NCBI GenBank assembly: GCA_943736015.1
Contig: OX031062.1
Coordinates: 30,849,462 to 30,913,461 of the forward strand
Direction of reading: 5' to 3'
Origin: Tridacna crocea
Taxonomy: Eukaryota > Mollusca > Bivalvia > Cardiida > Cardiidae
DNA: 64,000 nucleotides
Shown: positions 10,382-20,749 of the stretch, piece by piece
How positions within the stretch are numbered: position 1 is the first letter of the stretch
Layout: every line of letters starts with the position of its first letter
Program-made: the position numbers and the translations under genes
The notes under the pieces: generated by a model
The model's input: the letters and a program-made list of their open reading frames with translations, nothing else
The model's database searches: none
What the model was told of the DNA's origin: nothing

Positions 10382-11725
10382 AGGTGGCCTTTCAGATTTC
10401 GGGACGAAAATTTTACAAGAATACAAAAAAAAATTATACTTCAAAAGCCTTATAATTGTCATTTATAAAACCCCAGCAGTCGAAAACCATCCGACAACAA
10501 GAGAAATTAGAGATTTACTACAGCCCAGTTCGATACCGACGGGAAACACGGTCGATTTTTACACCCCGGTTACACAGACTGTCGGGCTTACATCCATTTC
10601 AAATCGGTGTCATTATTTCAAATTTTTTCGCTTTTTTATCGGTTGTCATAGGTGACCTTATTTCAAGCTGTTTGTGTAAACGGCGATAAACAGGGGTTCA
10701 ATCGGTCTTAAAAATATTCCGTCTTGCGCTGGTAGAGGCCCAATCGGGATCTGACCGATGATTACAGATATATACGGCCACAACATCTTTCCTTCACAAT
10801 GGAGTCTTCTTGGACTTTCAAGACTTCGTTAGAGACAAACATAACAGTTTTGCCTTGGTCGACGGATTTCTTGGAGTTCCCTTTGACCGACATACTAAGA
10901 CAAATCGAAACTTGTCACAGAATTGTTACAGAATCAATCAGATATGGCGCTGGTGAATTTTTGTGGAAACTGAATTAAAATGCCTGTCGTGCATGTAACA
11001 ATGTGTCTCATGGATTCCATATTTTGATTCTTAGCTTTTTTCACCGGTGATTAGTATCAGTTCATCGGTGGCTCTTCGGTGGCTCTTCGGTGGCTTGTCG
11101 ATGGCCTATAGGTGATATCGGTGGTAGATAAGTTGTCAATCGGTTATTTTGTAATATTTTCACCGATCGAGAACTTTAAGCATGTTTAAAAATCTAAATC
11201 GGTAACTTTTCATCGAAGAAATTCATCTTTTCCCGGTAGCTTTTGATAGGTTGGGAATAGGTGACCAATATGTGACATCGGAGGCAAGTAGGTTTTCGTC
11301 GGTTCCCACCCTACTTCGGTTAAAAAGACCACCGATTTATCAGCGATAGCTCTGTGTAACCGGGGTGTTACATGGGCAACTCGCTCATTTACACACCAGA
11401 AATATACAGAAGAAGCTTCAAACATTGTGTCCGAAGAAGACATTATGGGAAATAATTACATATTTATGTTACGGAATTTCAGCGTCTTTGGTAGCGTGCC
11501 AGTCACTTAAAATTCCCACAATGCTTTTTCTTTTATTTTGGCGGGAAACGTAAAAATAGCTTAAGAGGCTACGTAGCCTTTTAAGGGAATACCATCATTT
11601 TTTTTTGTTGTTGTTGTAATTTTATGATCCTTAATTATTGATGATTTTTATTGTTTTTTCATATAAATTTCAGTGATATAAATATTTTTTAATTTGGTGG
11701 GATGTGAAAATTCTAGATACCCACC
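10382..11725 (-). mobile_element. ~540-bp TTAA MITE, copy 3, split by an 806-bp element
   Basis: The left part (10382-10561) and right part (11368-11725) join to give a copy inverted relative to 8162-8697, flanked by TTAA at 10378-10381 and 11726-11729. Confidence 0.85.
10562..11367. mobile_element. 806-bp element with 17-bp perfect inverted ends and TTA duplication
   Basis: It begins CACCCCGGTTACACAGA and ends with its exact complement TCTGTGTAACCGGGGTG. TTA precedes (10559-10561) and follows (11368-11370). Removing it restores the host MITE sequence seen at 8.5 kb. The inside contains many CGGTGG / TCGGTGGC variants and no long frame, so it is non-autonomous. PIF/Harbinger-type is inferred from the TTA duplication. 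Confidence 0.9.
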
Positions 11726-11891
11726 TTAAAGAATGCTTCGTGAATGCGGTCCAATCCTAGTTAAAGTTTCCATGGAGCTACTATCGAGAGTGACATTTTT
11801 TCATACGCTGTCTTCTTTAAACTGTGGACTGTGCGGGTAAATGGTTTAACAAGTAGAAATTCTTTTTTAATTTTTACTAATATTTACCACG

Positions 11892-12121
11892 TTGACTCTT
11901 TGCCAAACAATCCCTGGTTTTTACGACCCCGAGATAGAAGCCTTTTGAAAACACTGTGGGAAAAGGAGAAAATGCTGGTAGCCAGCATTTTCTCCTTTTC
12001 CCACAATGTTTTCTACCCTTCGGGAAACAAATTTCAATTTTTTAGTTAACATTTATTTCGTCGTCTGCAAGTGCTTTCAATGTGGACCAATTTAATATTT
12101 TGTCGTATGGTAAAGTGTTAA
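11892..12121 (+). mobile_element. TTAA hairpin MITE
   Basis: TTGA at the left, TTAA at the right. The palindrome is nearly perfect (AAAACACTGTGGGAAAAGG on the left arm) with centre GGTAGCC. Confidence 0.9.
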
Positions 12122-12433
12122 ATGTGTATTGAATGGTTGATTGGTAACTAACGCCGCTTTCAGCATTATTTTAGTCATATCACGACAACAGCTTTCATAC
12201 TCATGTATTTTCTGGGTTCAACCAATACTTTACTAGGGCTCTGATACGTCTTGCTCTAGCAACACTTACGAAGGTACGAGCCCCACACTTTTACCACGCA
12301 ACATCCCCACGAAATGTGCATATAAGACTTTAAAATTGAGTCAATGAGTCATTCATTAATATCTGAAACAACATGAATTTGCAATTTACATTCTTCGTGT
12401 GTCTTTGCTTGAATGCTGAGACTACAGTATATA

Positions 12434-12731
12434 TTAATTCGTAAACAAATTAATAAATAAATATGGCAACAGAAGAAGCTGGTATCCATTCGTAAATAAG
12501 TGTATTATCTCCCCGGAACTGGTTTCGCAGACTTCACATGTTTGTTGCTCACATCGACTGATTAGAGCGGGAACCACATTGACCCAAAAGTTGACCCTCC
12601 TCGCCGCTGGGTAGTGCTGTATTGAATCTGTGCTAAGGTTCACTTTGAGGTCTATGAAAGCCTGTGACGTCGTGTTGAAGACAGGCCACTCTGGAATTCC
12701 AAGCTGGTCAAGGCCGTTTGAGTTGGGATTC
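12434..12731 (-). CDS. Carboxylesterase B, last coding exon
   Basis: This encodes residues 517-615 of esterase B. The acceptor TTTTTAG precedes GAATCCC. The split Gly codon gives KTG-NPNS, as in cholinesterase-family proteins, followed by EWPVF and the FWVNVVPAL motif (565-573). Cys577, Cys582 and Cys585 form a small cluster just before TSSG (587-590). The protein ends with a hydrophobic stretch (about 600-613) and TAA at 12436-12434. This order (small residues, short spacer, hydrophobic end) is typical of a GPI-attachment signal, so the enzyme is probably membrane-anchored; a tail-anchored helix is the alternative. The exon length equals that of the A and C exons. Confidence 0.92.
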
Positions 12732-12789
12732 CTAAAAATATTCAAAAAGTATATGCCATAATGGAGATCCACTTTAACTCATTTCGAAG

Positions 12790-12905
12790 TGATCCCGTCT
12801 TCTTTAAGGACCGTGAAGAAAAAAGGCTTTTGACGGCATTTTGGGAAAATGCTGGTAACCAGCTTTTTCTCCTTTTCTCCACAAAGTTTTCTAATGGTTA
12901 CTTCT
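12790..12905 (+). mobile_element. Degenerate hairpin MITE core
   Basis: GATCCCGTCTTCTTTAAGGACC, AAAAGGCTTTTGACGGCATT, then TGCTGGTAACCAGC and CTCCTTTTCTCCACAAAG. In the duplicated intron of C (21095-21160) the flanks are retained but the hairpin is missing. Confidence 0.7.
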
Positions 12906-13022
12906 TCATGGTCGTGAAACATTGGTTCGTTTATAGAAGAGCGGAAGAGGAATTTGTTCATTCTTATGCGTATACGTGCATTTCGTAACATACAAGTATA
13001 TATCCGATATCAAGTAGGCCAT

Positions 13023-13251
13023 TTAATCCATTACCACACAATCCCTACTTTTGACGCTCCTGAGAAAGAAGCCTTTTGAAAACACGGTAGGAAAAGGAGA
13101 AAATGCTGGTAACCAGCATTTTCTCCTTTTCCCACAGTGTTTTCTACCCTTCCTTGAACAAATTTCAATTTTTCAGTCACCTTTATTTTGTCGTCTGCAA
13201 ATGCTTTCAATTTGAACCAGTCCAAAATTTTGTCGTGTGGTAAACAGTTAA
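13023..13251 (+). mobile_element. TTAA hairpin MITE
   Basis: Complete copy with TTAA at both ends, centre GGTAACC and long arm with TTTTGTCGTCTGCAAATGCT. Located in the intron of esterase B and absent from the corresponding place in C. Confidence 0.93.
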
Positions 13252-13277
13252 ATAGACAGATTAATATAAATCATTAA

Positions 13278-13816
13278 AGGTGGGTATTTAGAATTTTTAC
13301 ATCTCACCAAATTAAACAATATATATATCACTGAAATTCATATGAAAAAATAATACAAATCATCAATAATTCAGATAAGTAAAATTACAAAAAAAAATTT
13401 TTTGATGGTATTCCCTTAAAAGGCTACGTATCCTCTTAAGGTATTTTTAGATTTCGCGCCAAAAATCGATAAAGCATTTTGGGAATGTCAAGTGACTGGC
13501 ACGTGACTCATAATGCTTAAATTCCATTACATAACAAACGTGTAATAATTATGTTCCATAATGTCTTCTTCGGACGCTATGTTTGAAACTTCGTCTGTGT
13601 ATTTCTGTATGTCAATGAGCGAATTGACCATCTAAAAATAGAACGTGTCTCCCTTTGGTGTAAACCTGGCCCGAAGTAAATCTCTAATTTCTCGTGTCGT
13701 CGAATGGGTTTCGACTACTGGGGATTTATGAATGAAAATTAAAAGGCTTTGGGAGTATAAGGATGACTTTTTTGCATTTTTGTAAAATTTTCGTCCCAAA
13801 ATCTGAAGGGCCACCT
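13278..13816 (+). mobile_element. ~540-bp TTAA MITE, copy 4
   Basis: AGGTGGGTATTTAG at the start, GGGCCACCT at the end, TTAA on both sides (13274-13277 and 13817-13820). 539 bp, uninterrupted, in the intron of esterase B. Confidence 0.9.
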
Positions 13817-14062
13817 TTAAGTGTTACCATTAGACTCAGGTAAGAAAACAAGTTAGAAATCTGGAAAAGTGGAGAATGAGCACGGACAATTTAGGTATTT
13901 TATAACCGTATAGTATCGTGTACGTTTTCGTTGCAGCCAGATATCATTTAGACTTAAATCACTAGACTTGCCTCCATATTGATCATACAATCAAAAACAA
14001 AGGCAACTCTATCGACCCATCATATTCCTAAATAGTGTGGAATTTTATAGTTAACCCCTAAC

Positions 14063-14195
14063 TTAAACCCTTACCAAACAATCAAGTGTTCTAATGACCC
14101 CGAAAAAGAAGAGATAGGAAACCATTGTATGAACGGGAGAAAAACCCGGTGACAAGCATTCCCTCCCTTTCTCACAGTGCCCCCGCTCCCAAGAG
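14063..14195 (+). mobile_element. Broken hairpin MITE
   Basis: TTAAACCCTTACCAAACAATC, GACCCCGAAAAAGAAG, then a heavily mutated palindrome (GGAGAAAAACCCGGTGACAA). No right arm remains. Confidence 0.6.
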
Positions 14196-14268
14196 ACCAA
14201 AGAAAAATTAATATTTTCAATTTCGAAATCGAAATCACTCCCTCACTATGGAGCTTTAATGTACATAC

Positions 14269-15818
14269 CCTGTTTTGGCAAAGTTAGTCCAGTATTTCAT
14301 CATGGCACGAGAGAGGTTGATATCCGCTTCCGGTAGAAGTGTAACAGCTCCCGCTGGCAGCCCATCAGCCATAAGCATAAAGGAAGGTAGTCCGAACACG
14401 TAACGAATTTCCCACGTATGGAGTGCTCCGTCTAACCAAGGAGGGGGAAGTGAGTCAGGTTTGTGACTGAACATATACAAGTACGAGCCCTTGTTGACGG
14501 CAATGTCAGCATGTTTCTTGGCAGCCTGCACGGCCGGCACCAAGAAAACAAAATCGGTAGACAGATCAATCATGGCAGTACGAACCATTATATCATTATC
14601 GGGATCGGACCAGTCAATGTATTCATTAATTGTTGCCTGTAGCAGAGCGTCATTGTACTTCTCGCCAAAGGTCAAGTTCAATGTCGATGGCACATATGAT
14701 GACTCGAAAATTTGTCTTGGAACACCGTTACTTATATTTATACCGGTATTTTGTAATATTACAGCCCAGGTGTCAACAACAATTGATCCGCCATCTTTGT
14801 CGTTGTAGCCAGATAGAAAATCTAGATCCGAAAATGCTCGAAGTGAGTCCGATGTGTTGCGCGAATAGTTTGAAAACAGAGATGATGGTTCCATATCAAG
14901 AAAATCTCCATCAACTGTTGGTGAGAAAGAAACACCGGAAGTCAGGGCATCTATTAGTTCTGCAACCGTTTTATTTCTTAAGCAATCCAGCGAGTCGCTC
15001 GCTTGAGTTCGACTACAATTCAAGTAAGAGACGTAATTAGCGAATACAGTAGCGGGTGATGCTTCGTATGCAAAAGGACCCAATGGACTCCCACTTTGAG
15101 CAATCAGTCTGTGTATTTTACCTTGGTTACCAGTGTCTAAACCTTGATAAATGACACTCACACCACCTGCAGATTCTCCAAACAGTGTTACCCTTGATGG
15201 ATCCCCACCAAATGACTGGATGTGATTATGCACCCAGTCGATGGCAAGTCTTTGATCATGTAACCCATTGTTGGCAAAGGAACCAGTCCCGTCGTCAAGA
15301 AAACCGAAAGCATTGATTCTATAATTAAAGGTGACAACAATGACGTCATTGAAACTGCTAAGAATTTCTGCGTCGTAGAGGTCGGCGTGACCAATCATAA
15401 AGCCGCCACCATAGATCCACACCATTACAGGATAACTGCTATTGGCAGAAACTGTGTTTCCCGGTAAGAATACATTCAAATATAAACAATCTTCATCCTT
15501 AATCAGAGAATCAAGTATTTCAACACTGTTTGGCAGTTGCGGGCACACAGGGCGGAAGTAGGTGGCGTTATAACGACTACCTAGAATTGTTTCCGGTACC
15601 GGTTTTTCAAATCTTCTGACTCCAGTCGGTGGTTTTGCGAATGGGATTCCAAGAAATCTCGTCCCATTTCTGCTTTCTCCTCCAAATGTTACAGCATCAT
15701 TTACTAGTCCAATCATTTCACCAAAACTACTTTCAACCACAATCTCAGTGTCAGCAGCTGTAGGCATCTTTAATTGGCCGACGACAAGAAGGATCAAAAT
15801 GGTAGCTGTATACCTCAT
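14269..15818 (-). CDS. Carboxylesterase B, first coding exon (type-B carboxylesterase / cholinesterase-like)
   Basis: Start ATG at 15818-15816; in-frame TAG and TAA lie just upstream, so this is the first usable ATG. Residues 1-21 are a signal peptide (ILILLVVG core). Residues 23-516 are the alpha/beta-hydrolase fold: the RFLGIPFAKPP motif (54-64), EDCLYLNVFLP (109-119), oxyanion loop YGGGF (136-140), and nucleophile Ser216 in FGESAGG. The acid position is Asp342 in GYNDKDGG, where the family normally has Glu. His467 lies in GALHTWEIRYVFGLP. Cys92/Cys111 and Cys268/Cys279 match the two conserved disulfides. About ten N-glycosylation sequons are present. It probably hydrolyses carboxylic esters outside the cell; the substrate cannot be told. 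The exon ends AAAACAGG|GTATGT and joins 12731-12434 for 615 residues, close to family size. It sits in a tandem array with C and pseudogene A. Confidence 0.94.
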
Positions 15819-15843
15819 TTTCAAAATCGGGCAATCTTACTAA
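15819..15843 (-). other. 5' untranslated segment and splice acceptor of esterase B
   Basis: A pyrimidine-rich tract CCTTGTTTCAG ends at 15844, giving 25 nt of untranslated sequence before the ATG. This implies at least one non-coding leader exon upstream, not located. The same arrangement is at 24371-24395 in C. Confidence 0.65.
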
Positions 15844-15925
15844 CTGAAACAAGGAAAATGTGATTAAGAGAAGCCACAAAAAAGACACTCTTTATAGCTA
15901 AACTGAATTTTCTTTATCAAGATTG

Positions 15926-16255
15926 ATTGATTAATTGATTGATTGATTAATTGATTGGTGAAAGCTGCCGCTCGCAATATTTTTTTTTTTTCAGTTATAT
16001 TGCGGCGGCCGGTGCACTTAACCATGCTCTCCTGAAATTTCTTTTACCAGTAATCGGCGCAATATTCTTCCCAAGCCACTGGCTGCTTTTCCTTATTACC
16101 ATTGTCGAAACAATGATCACCGATGGGAAAGGAATGAACCCTGTCTCAATGACTATTAATAATCCTCGGAAAGAAATTTGCCCAAGCCGGGGATCGAACC
16201 AGCGAACTCCTGTTCCCAAGTCTTGTACCGACAGAGTTATCAGGGTACAGTATCA
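15926..16255 (-). mobile_element. tRNA-derived SINE (family S2), minus strand
   Basis: Read on the minus strand, the tRNA-like head is near 16255 (B-box-like GGTTCGATCCCC). It is followed by the body with CCATTGTTTCGACAATGG and CAGCCAGTGGCTTGG, and ends in an ATCA-type simple tail at 15926-15958. A counterpart is in the C unit (24477-24795), so it predates the segmental duplication. Confidence 0.8.
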
Positions 16256-17796
16256 GAAATGAGACTAAGAATGGTTGGCGCGGAAAAACCTGGGTACGTA
16301 TTCACCAACGATGCTCAAGACCATTAGATACCTTAATCACAAGATTTTCTAATTTGAAAGTAACATGCTCTCTGGTTGGCTCAACCAAATAGTTTAACCA
16401 ATCAGAAGTTGTGTTATCTTCAAAATCTATAATTAGAACAATAATGTTTCTACGGAAAGCATGGTGAATATAGACCTTGGTTCTATGCGCGAAAGCGGTA
16501 TTACAAGTTTTCACGAGTTGTTGAGCGTTCTTATGATCGATAGGAAGATACTGCTTGTGGCACACAAAGAGGGGTTTTCGGACATTTGCGTAAAATGCCG
16601 TCCTTGATCAGCCTGCTCAATCCGCAGAGGCTAATACGAACCGAAGCTTTCCTTTTTTATGCCATCTTCGCGAGCCAAGGTTACAATCACTACCTGGATC
16701 TTACCTTGGCTGATTAAGCCCGATTTCGAGATTCCTGCGATGCTCCCTCTATTCGACGCTGGTTCGTTTTACAAACCGCTTACGAATACAATTATTCAAC
16801 ATGAATCGATAAGCAAACATTTCACGTGGGTTTCCATGTTTACCTTTTATTCGAATGGTCGCGACCTTATTCTATTTTTATCACAGATGAAATGATACGA
16901 GCGATTTCATTAGTTGCAGTTAGAGCTGGCTGCATCCAATGAAAAAGCGTATTGGGGGAATGTAAAAATCAAGCTCAATCCGCCAAGGGTATAGAGTAGC
17001 GTAGTGAATCGTCAGCCTTGGCTTGCGAAGATGTTTTTATGTAATTTTCTGTTTTTCGAAAGTCTACTTTAAGACAAAATCTAATGCAGAGGTGAAGTAT
17101 CGTCCCGAATTAGCCTGCAACTGCAATCTGCACAGGCTGATCCGAGAGGACATTTCACACAGATGCCCGAATTGCCCTTTACGCGTGTTGCAAGCCATAT
17201 AACAAGCATAATAAGAGAAAGGCATAAGTGAACTTAGACATATCTGCACGTCGACACTTTTCAATAAAGATCTCTTTGATTCGTTTTGCGAGCCTCAGAA
17301 AAGATCTTAAAACTATTACAGTGAATTCGACAAGTAGGAATACAAGCCTCGTTGCTCATAGAATAAGCGGATGTCTCAGTAAGGTCTTCTCAACTAAATA
17401 TAATAATAACAAAGTTGTGATCAACAAACAAGTATTAAACGACTTAAAAGAAGAATAATAAACATACCCCAGTGCGTTTTGAAGGTCTTCATATGATATG
17501 GGAAATATTTCAGTGGGGCAGTTAACTCGTATTCAACTCCTGTATGAAACTTCACGCCCATCAAGCATGAAAAGTAGCCGGGTATTTTGTGTGAAAAGGT
17601 TATTTTTAAACTCGATTAAAATACACCAGCTTCGTCACGTGTTTCTGACCCCTTGATACTTGTATCTTGTATCTTGTAACTTTATCCGTGAAATCCGATA
17701 CAAAAGGCGGATGAAACTTTTCAACCAATCTCACCCTTTGCGAAAATACCGATTTTAACTTCTTTTATTCTTTACTTATTTATCAAAGAACAAGAT
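16256..17796. repeat. Left copy of duplicated upstream segment
   Basis: Matches 27636-28420 in the C unit: GGTTGGCGCGGAAAA, CATTCACCAACGATGCTCAA, AGAGGACATTTCACACAGAT. About 670 bp (near 16455-17125) is present only here. No gene is identified apart from the small conserved frame at 17228-17458. Confidence 0.75.
17228..17458 (+). CDS. Small open frame conserved in both duplicates, function unknown
   Basis: 76-residue frame, ending LNDLKEE. The last 60 residues are colinear, without indels, with the frame at 27959-28141 and share the same stop. Between the copies I count 4 synonymous and 7 replacement differences over the aligned codons. That pattern does not indicate strong purifying selection, so it may be a neutral by-product of the duplication. 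No domain is recognised. Confidence 0.2.
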   Translation: MNLDISARRHFSIKISLIRFASLRKDLKTITVNSTSRNTSLVAHRISGCLSKVFSTKYNNNKVVINKQVLNDLKEE

Positions 17797-18021
17797 TTAA
17801 CCTTTTACCTCACGATACTTTTAACGACCTTGAGAACGAAACCTTTTGAAAACATTGAGGAAAAAGGAGAAAATGCTGGTAACCAGCATTTTCTCCTTTT
17901 CCCACAATGTTTTCTACTCTTCCTAACACAAACTTTAATTTTTCAGTCACATTTATTTTGTCGTCTGCAAATGCTTTCAATTTGGGCCAGTCTACAATTT
18001 TGTCGTTTGGTAAAGATTTAA
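17797..18021 (+). mobile_element. TTAA hairpin MITE with a matching empty site
   Basis: TTAA at both ends, centre GGTAACC. The duplicated locus at about 29740-29770 reads AAAGATTTAAGGCTTGTCC without the element and with one TTAA, which documents insertion by TTAA duplication after the segmental duplication. Confidence 0.95.
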
Positions 18022-18071
18022 GGCTTGTCCGAACATTTAAAGCATATATATATAGGTGACAAAACAGTTAT

Positions 18072-18623
18072 CTATTTTTCTTTATTATCCCTTACTACTG
18101 AAAAGTTTGAAAATGTTTCAGCTGCCATTAAGACTGTTGTTTCTGAAGATTGTTGACTTTGATCTTTGGGTAATATGTTGTATATGGTCATGAACTTTTC
18201 AATTTGAGTAATAAAATATTTTTTTTATATATATGTGTATTTCTTTGTTCTTTATTTAAATTGATCTCTATACAGAGAAAACAAAGTTCTACAAAAGCAC
18301 AAAAGTAATTTTCATATTTTATTAAACACCTCCATATTAAACAGATAATTTCAAATACACAGTGTTGTAAAAGGTAATTTCCCTTGGTCCCACCCCCCCC
18401 CCCAAATCGCCTACCCAAGCGTCTTTTGAACCCGTTCTCTATCCGGCTCTTGTTTCTCTATCCAAGAGGAGGGGAATGGCCGAATCAAAGTTGTGAGAAC
18501 TTGTGGCCAGACCCCTTTGTCATTGTACATGTGTCATTCCATGCACTAGAAATTGTGTTTATGTATTGCTTTTGTCGACATGTATACATATGTATGGCAA
18601 TAAAATATGTTTAAACTAAACTA
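18072..18623 (+). mobile_element. Retroposed insertion with 14-bp target duplication
   Basis: GACAAAACAGTTAT (18058-18071) and GACAAAAAAGTTAT (18624-18637) flank it. The C unit has this sequence once (near 29800). It contains a poly-C run and ends with GGCAATAAAATATGTTTAAAC, i.e. an AATAAA signal close to its 3' end. Likely a 5'-truncated LINE end or a processed transcript; no reverse-transcriptase motif is present. Confidence 0.65.
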
Positions 18624-18652
18624 GACAAAAAAGTTATGGCTGTTTACTCTTT

Positions 18653-18889
18653 GCTGGTTGGTTGTATTGAGGTTTAACGCCACTTTAACAGCTATGGCCA
18701 TATCATGGCGGTGTGTTTCCTAGCTTTCTCACACCGGTACTAACACAACTTTCTTTCCAAAGCCACCGACTACTTTTCTCACATGCTTCAGCCGAGGTGA
18801 GAGGCGTAAATACGTCGGGAAGAAAATTTGCCTCAACCGGGTATCGAACTCACAACCACAGGCTCACCACTGAGCCACCCGGCCGGGTC
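18653..18889 (-). mobile_element. tRNA-derived SINE (family S1), minus strand
   Basis: On the minus strand: GGTGGCTCAGTGGTGAGC (A-box-like), GAGTTCGATACCC (B-box-like), a body with GAAAGTTGTGTTAG, and a 3' domain reading GTTAAAGTGGCGTTAAACC. TGTTTACTCTTT flanks it on both sides (18641-18652 and 18890-18901), a perfect 12-bp duplication. Confidence 0.88.
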
Positions 18890-18891
18890 TG

Positions 18892-19186
18892 TTTACTCTT
18901 TACCAAACGGCAGAATTTTAGACTGGTCCAAATTGAAACAGTGATCGTAAAAACACACATATATACTGTTTATATACAGTATATATACGATCCCTGATTT
19001 AAAGCACTTGCAGAGGACAAAATAAATGTAACTCAAAGATTGAAATTTATTTCCAGCAGGGTAGAAGACATTGTGGGAAAAGGAGAAAATGCTGGTTACC
19101 AGCATTTTCTCCTTTTCCCAAAACGTTTTCAAAAAGCTTCGACCTAAGGACAGTAAAAGCCATGGGGTTGTTTGGTAAAGAGTTAA
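18892..19186 (-). mobile_element. TTAA hairpin MITE with internal insertion
   Basis: The left arm is split by a TATA-rich palindrome (CATATATACTGTTTATATAC). The centre GGTTACC is intact. Orthologous to the decayed copy at 29818-30030, so it predates the segmental duplication. Confidence 0.88.
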
Positions 19187-19204
19187 ATTGATGGGGGTTT
19201 TTTT

Positions 19205-19209
19205 TTCTC

Positions 19210-19248
<39 letters not shown>
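19205..19248. repeat. (TC)n microsatellite
   Basis: CT dinucleotide run with one interruption. Arg-Glu open frames across it are artefacts. Confidence 0.95.
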
Positions 19249-19251
<3 letters not shown>

Positions 19252-19712
19252 TGAAGGATAGGAAATAAACGGAGAAATGGGGAAGCAGGACTCCATGGTA
19301 GATTACAAATTGCTTGTAATAGTTGGTATATATTATCCAGTGTGAAGGGCCACAAATTGTAATTATGCGCAATAAATAGGAGGTGTTCCTACAGCAAGTT
19401 TACCTAGACTGGTGTCAGTCCGTTAAATAGAGCCTTTTCATGAAACAAAATCATCAAGTAAAACTGCAACACAAATACTCCCTGTTCTCATTATGTTCTG
19501 AATGATTGATTTTACGCCCTGTATTTCAGAATAAGGGCAAGTAACAACACATATTTCTGTGACTTTGCTGTAGTTGTGTACCTTGTTTATTAGAATGACT
19601 TAAATGCAGGGCCTGAATGCCAGGTTAAAACCTACACTGCACAACAATTTTAGGTACGCTTTCAGAATTGTATGGCGACTTTGTTCATGACTTAGTCGCG
19701 TTTTAGACAATG

Positions 19713-19972
19713 TTGTTCTATTGGGGTTTAACGCCACTTTAACAGCTAAGGTCATATCATGGCGGTCGGTGACGCACATGTGTTTCCTGGCTTTCTCACA
19801 CCAGTACTAATACAACTTTCTTTCAAAAGCCACCGACCACTTTTCTCACATGCTTCAGCAGAGGTGAGAGGCGAAAATACGCCGAAAAGAAGTTCGCCTC
19901 AACCGGGTATCGAAGTCACAACCACCAGGTCATGAGTCCGACACGCTCACCACTGAGCCACCCGGGCGGGCC
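19713..19972 (-). mobile_element. tRNA-derived SINE (family S1), minus strand
   Basis: Full copy: head at the right (GGTGGCTCAGTGGTGAGCGT, TTCGATACCC), 3' domain at the left. AGACAATG / AGACAAAG flank it. It interrupts sequence related to 9120-9310. Confidence 0.88.
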
Positions 19973-20057
19973 AGACAAAGTGCATTTTATGTATCGATGA
20001 TAATGATAACTCGCGTGGTATGATGCATCAGGAGGTGCCTTACACCCCCTTAACTCT

Positions 20058-20182
20058 TTAACCCTTTAACAAACAATCCCTGGTTTTTACGACCCTTACA
20101 TAGAAGCCTTTGAAAACATTGTAGGAAAAGGATAAAATGCTGGTAACCAGCATTTCCTCCTTTTTCCACAGTATTTTCTATC
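20058..20182 (+). mobile_element. TTAA hairpin MITE lacking its long arm
   Basis: TTAACCCTTTAACAAACAAT, palindrome with centre GGTAACC, then unrelated sequence after TATTTTCTATC. Confidence 0.8.
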
Positions 20183-20426
20183 AATTATTACATTACGTAA
20201 AATAATAATACTCTAATGTTCAATATTTCGGCTAATGCCTTTTTCAAGAGTTAGAAACACTTTATCCTTCTAAAAACATTTTTTAGCGTGTATCATGCAA
20301 CCATAAAGTTATACTCTGGGTTCAACCAATACTAGGGCTCTGAAACGTTTTGCTCAAGCAACACCCACGAAGGTACGAGTCCCACACTTTTACCATGCTC
20401 ATCCCCGCGAATTGTGCATATAAGAC

Positions 20427-20637
20427 TTGATATGTTTAAACATATTTATTTTACATCAACTGAGAAACAAGTTCTGACAACTTATACTAATCGCTCTCGA
20501 GATTCTGCTTCCTGGGAACTACAACAATACTCGCACCGAATGTGTGGGCCGATGAAAAATCCCAAAGTTGACAACCGCTCCCGGGAATTGAACTCAGGAC
20601 CTTTTGGGTTACGAGGCCGACGCTCTACATCACGACA
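20427..20637 (-). mobile_element. tRNA-derived SINE (family S3), minus strand
   Basis: Read on the minus strand it has a B-box-like GAGTTCAATTCCC and the conserved stretch CATCGGCCCACACATTCGGT. It interrupts the 3' flank of esterase C relative to B (12330). A second copy is at 55256-55445. Confidence 0.75.
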
Positions 20638-20749
20638 CAGCACGACTTTGAAAATGAGTCAATGAGTAATTGATTAGTAGCTGAAACAACATGAACTTGC
20701 AACACATTCCTCGTGTGTCTTTGCTTGAATAATGACGCTGCAGTACGTA

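Larger units (their letters stand above)
12732..14268 (-). other. Intron of esterase B
   Basis: 1537-bp GT-AG intron (donor GTATGTAC). It holds a degenerate hairpin MITE core (12790-12905), a full hairpin MITE (13023-13251), a 540-bp MITE (13278-13816), a broken MITE (14063-14195) and the end of a fold-back MITE (about 14210-14260) lying ~10 bp from the donor. Confidence 0.85.

Noticed and set aside
10251..10689. 134-residue frame at 10.25 kb
   Set aside because: Spans the 540-bp MITE and enters the TTA element; not colinear with any gene.
14491..15040. Plus-strand frames opposite the esterase exons (also at 23043-23412 and 15951-16262)
   Set aside because: Antisense shadows of the esterase coding sequence or of a SINE.
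15816..15824. Upstream start at TTG for esterases B and C (two extra residues)
   Set aside because: TTG is not a usual start in animals. The ATG six bases downstream gives a good signal peptide, and the same layout is found in both genes.
19047..19372. Arg/Glu-rich proteins across 19205-19248
   Set aside because: Produced by the (TC)n microsatellite.
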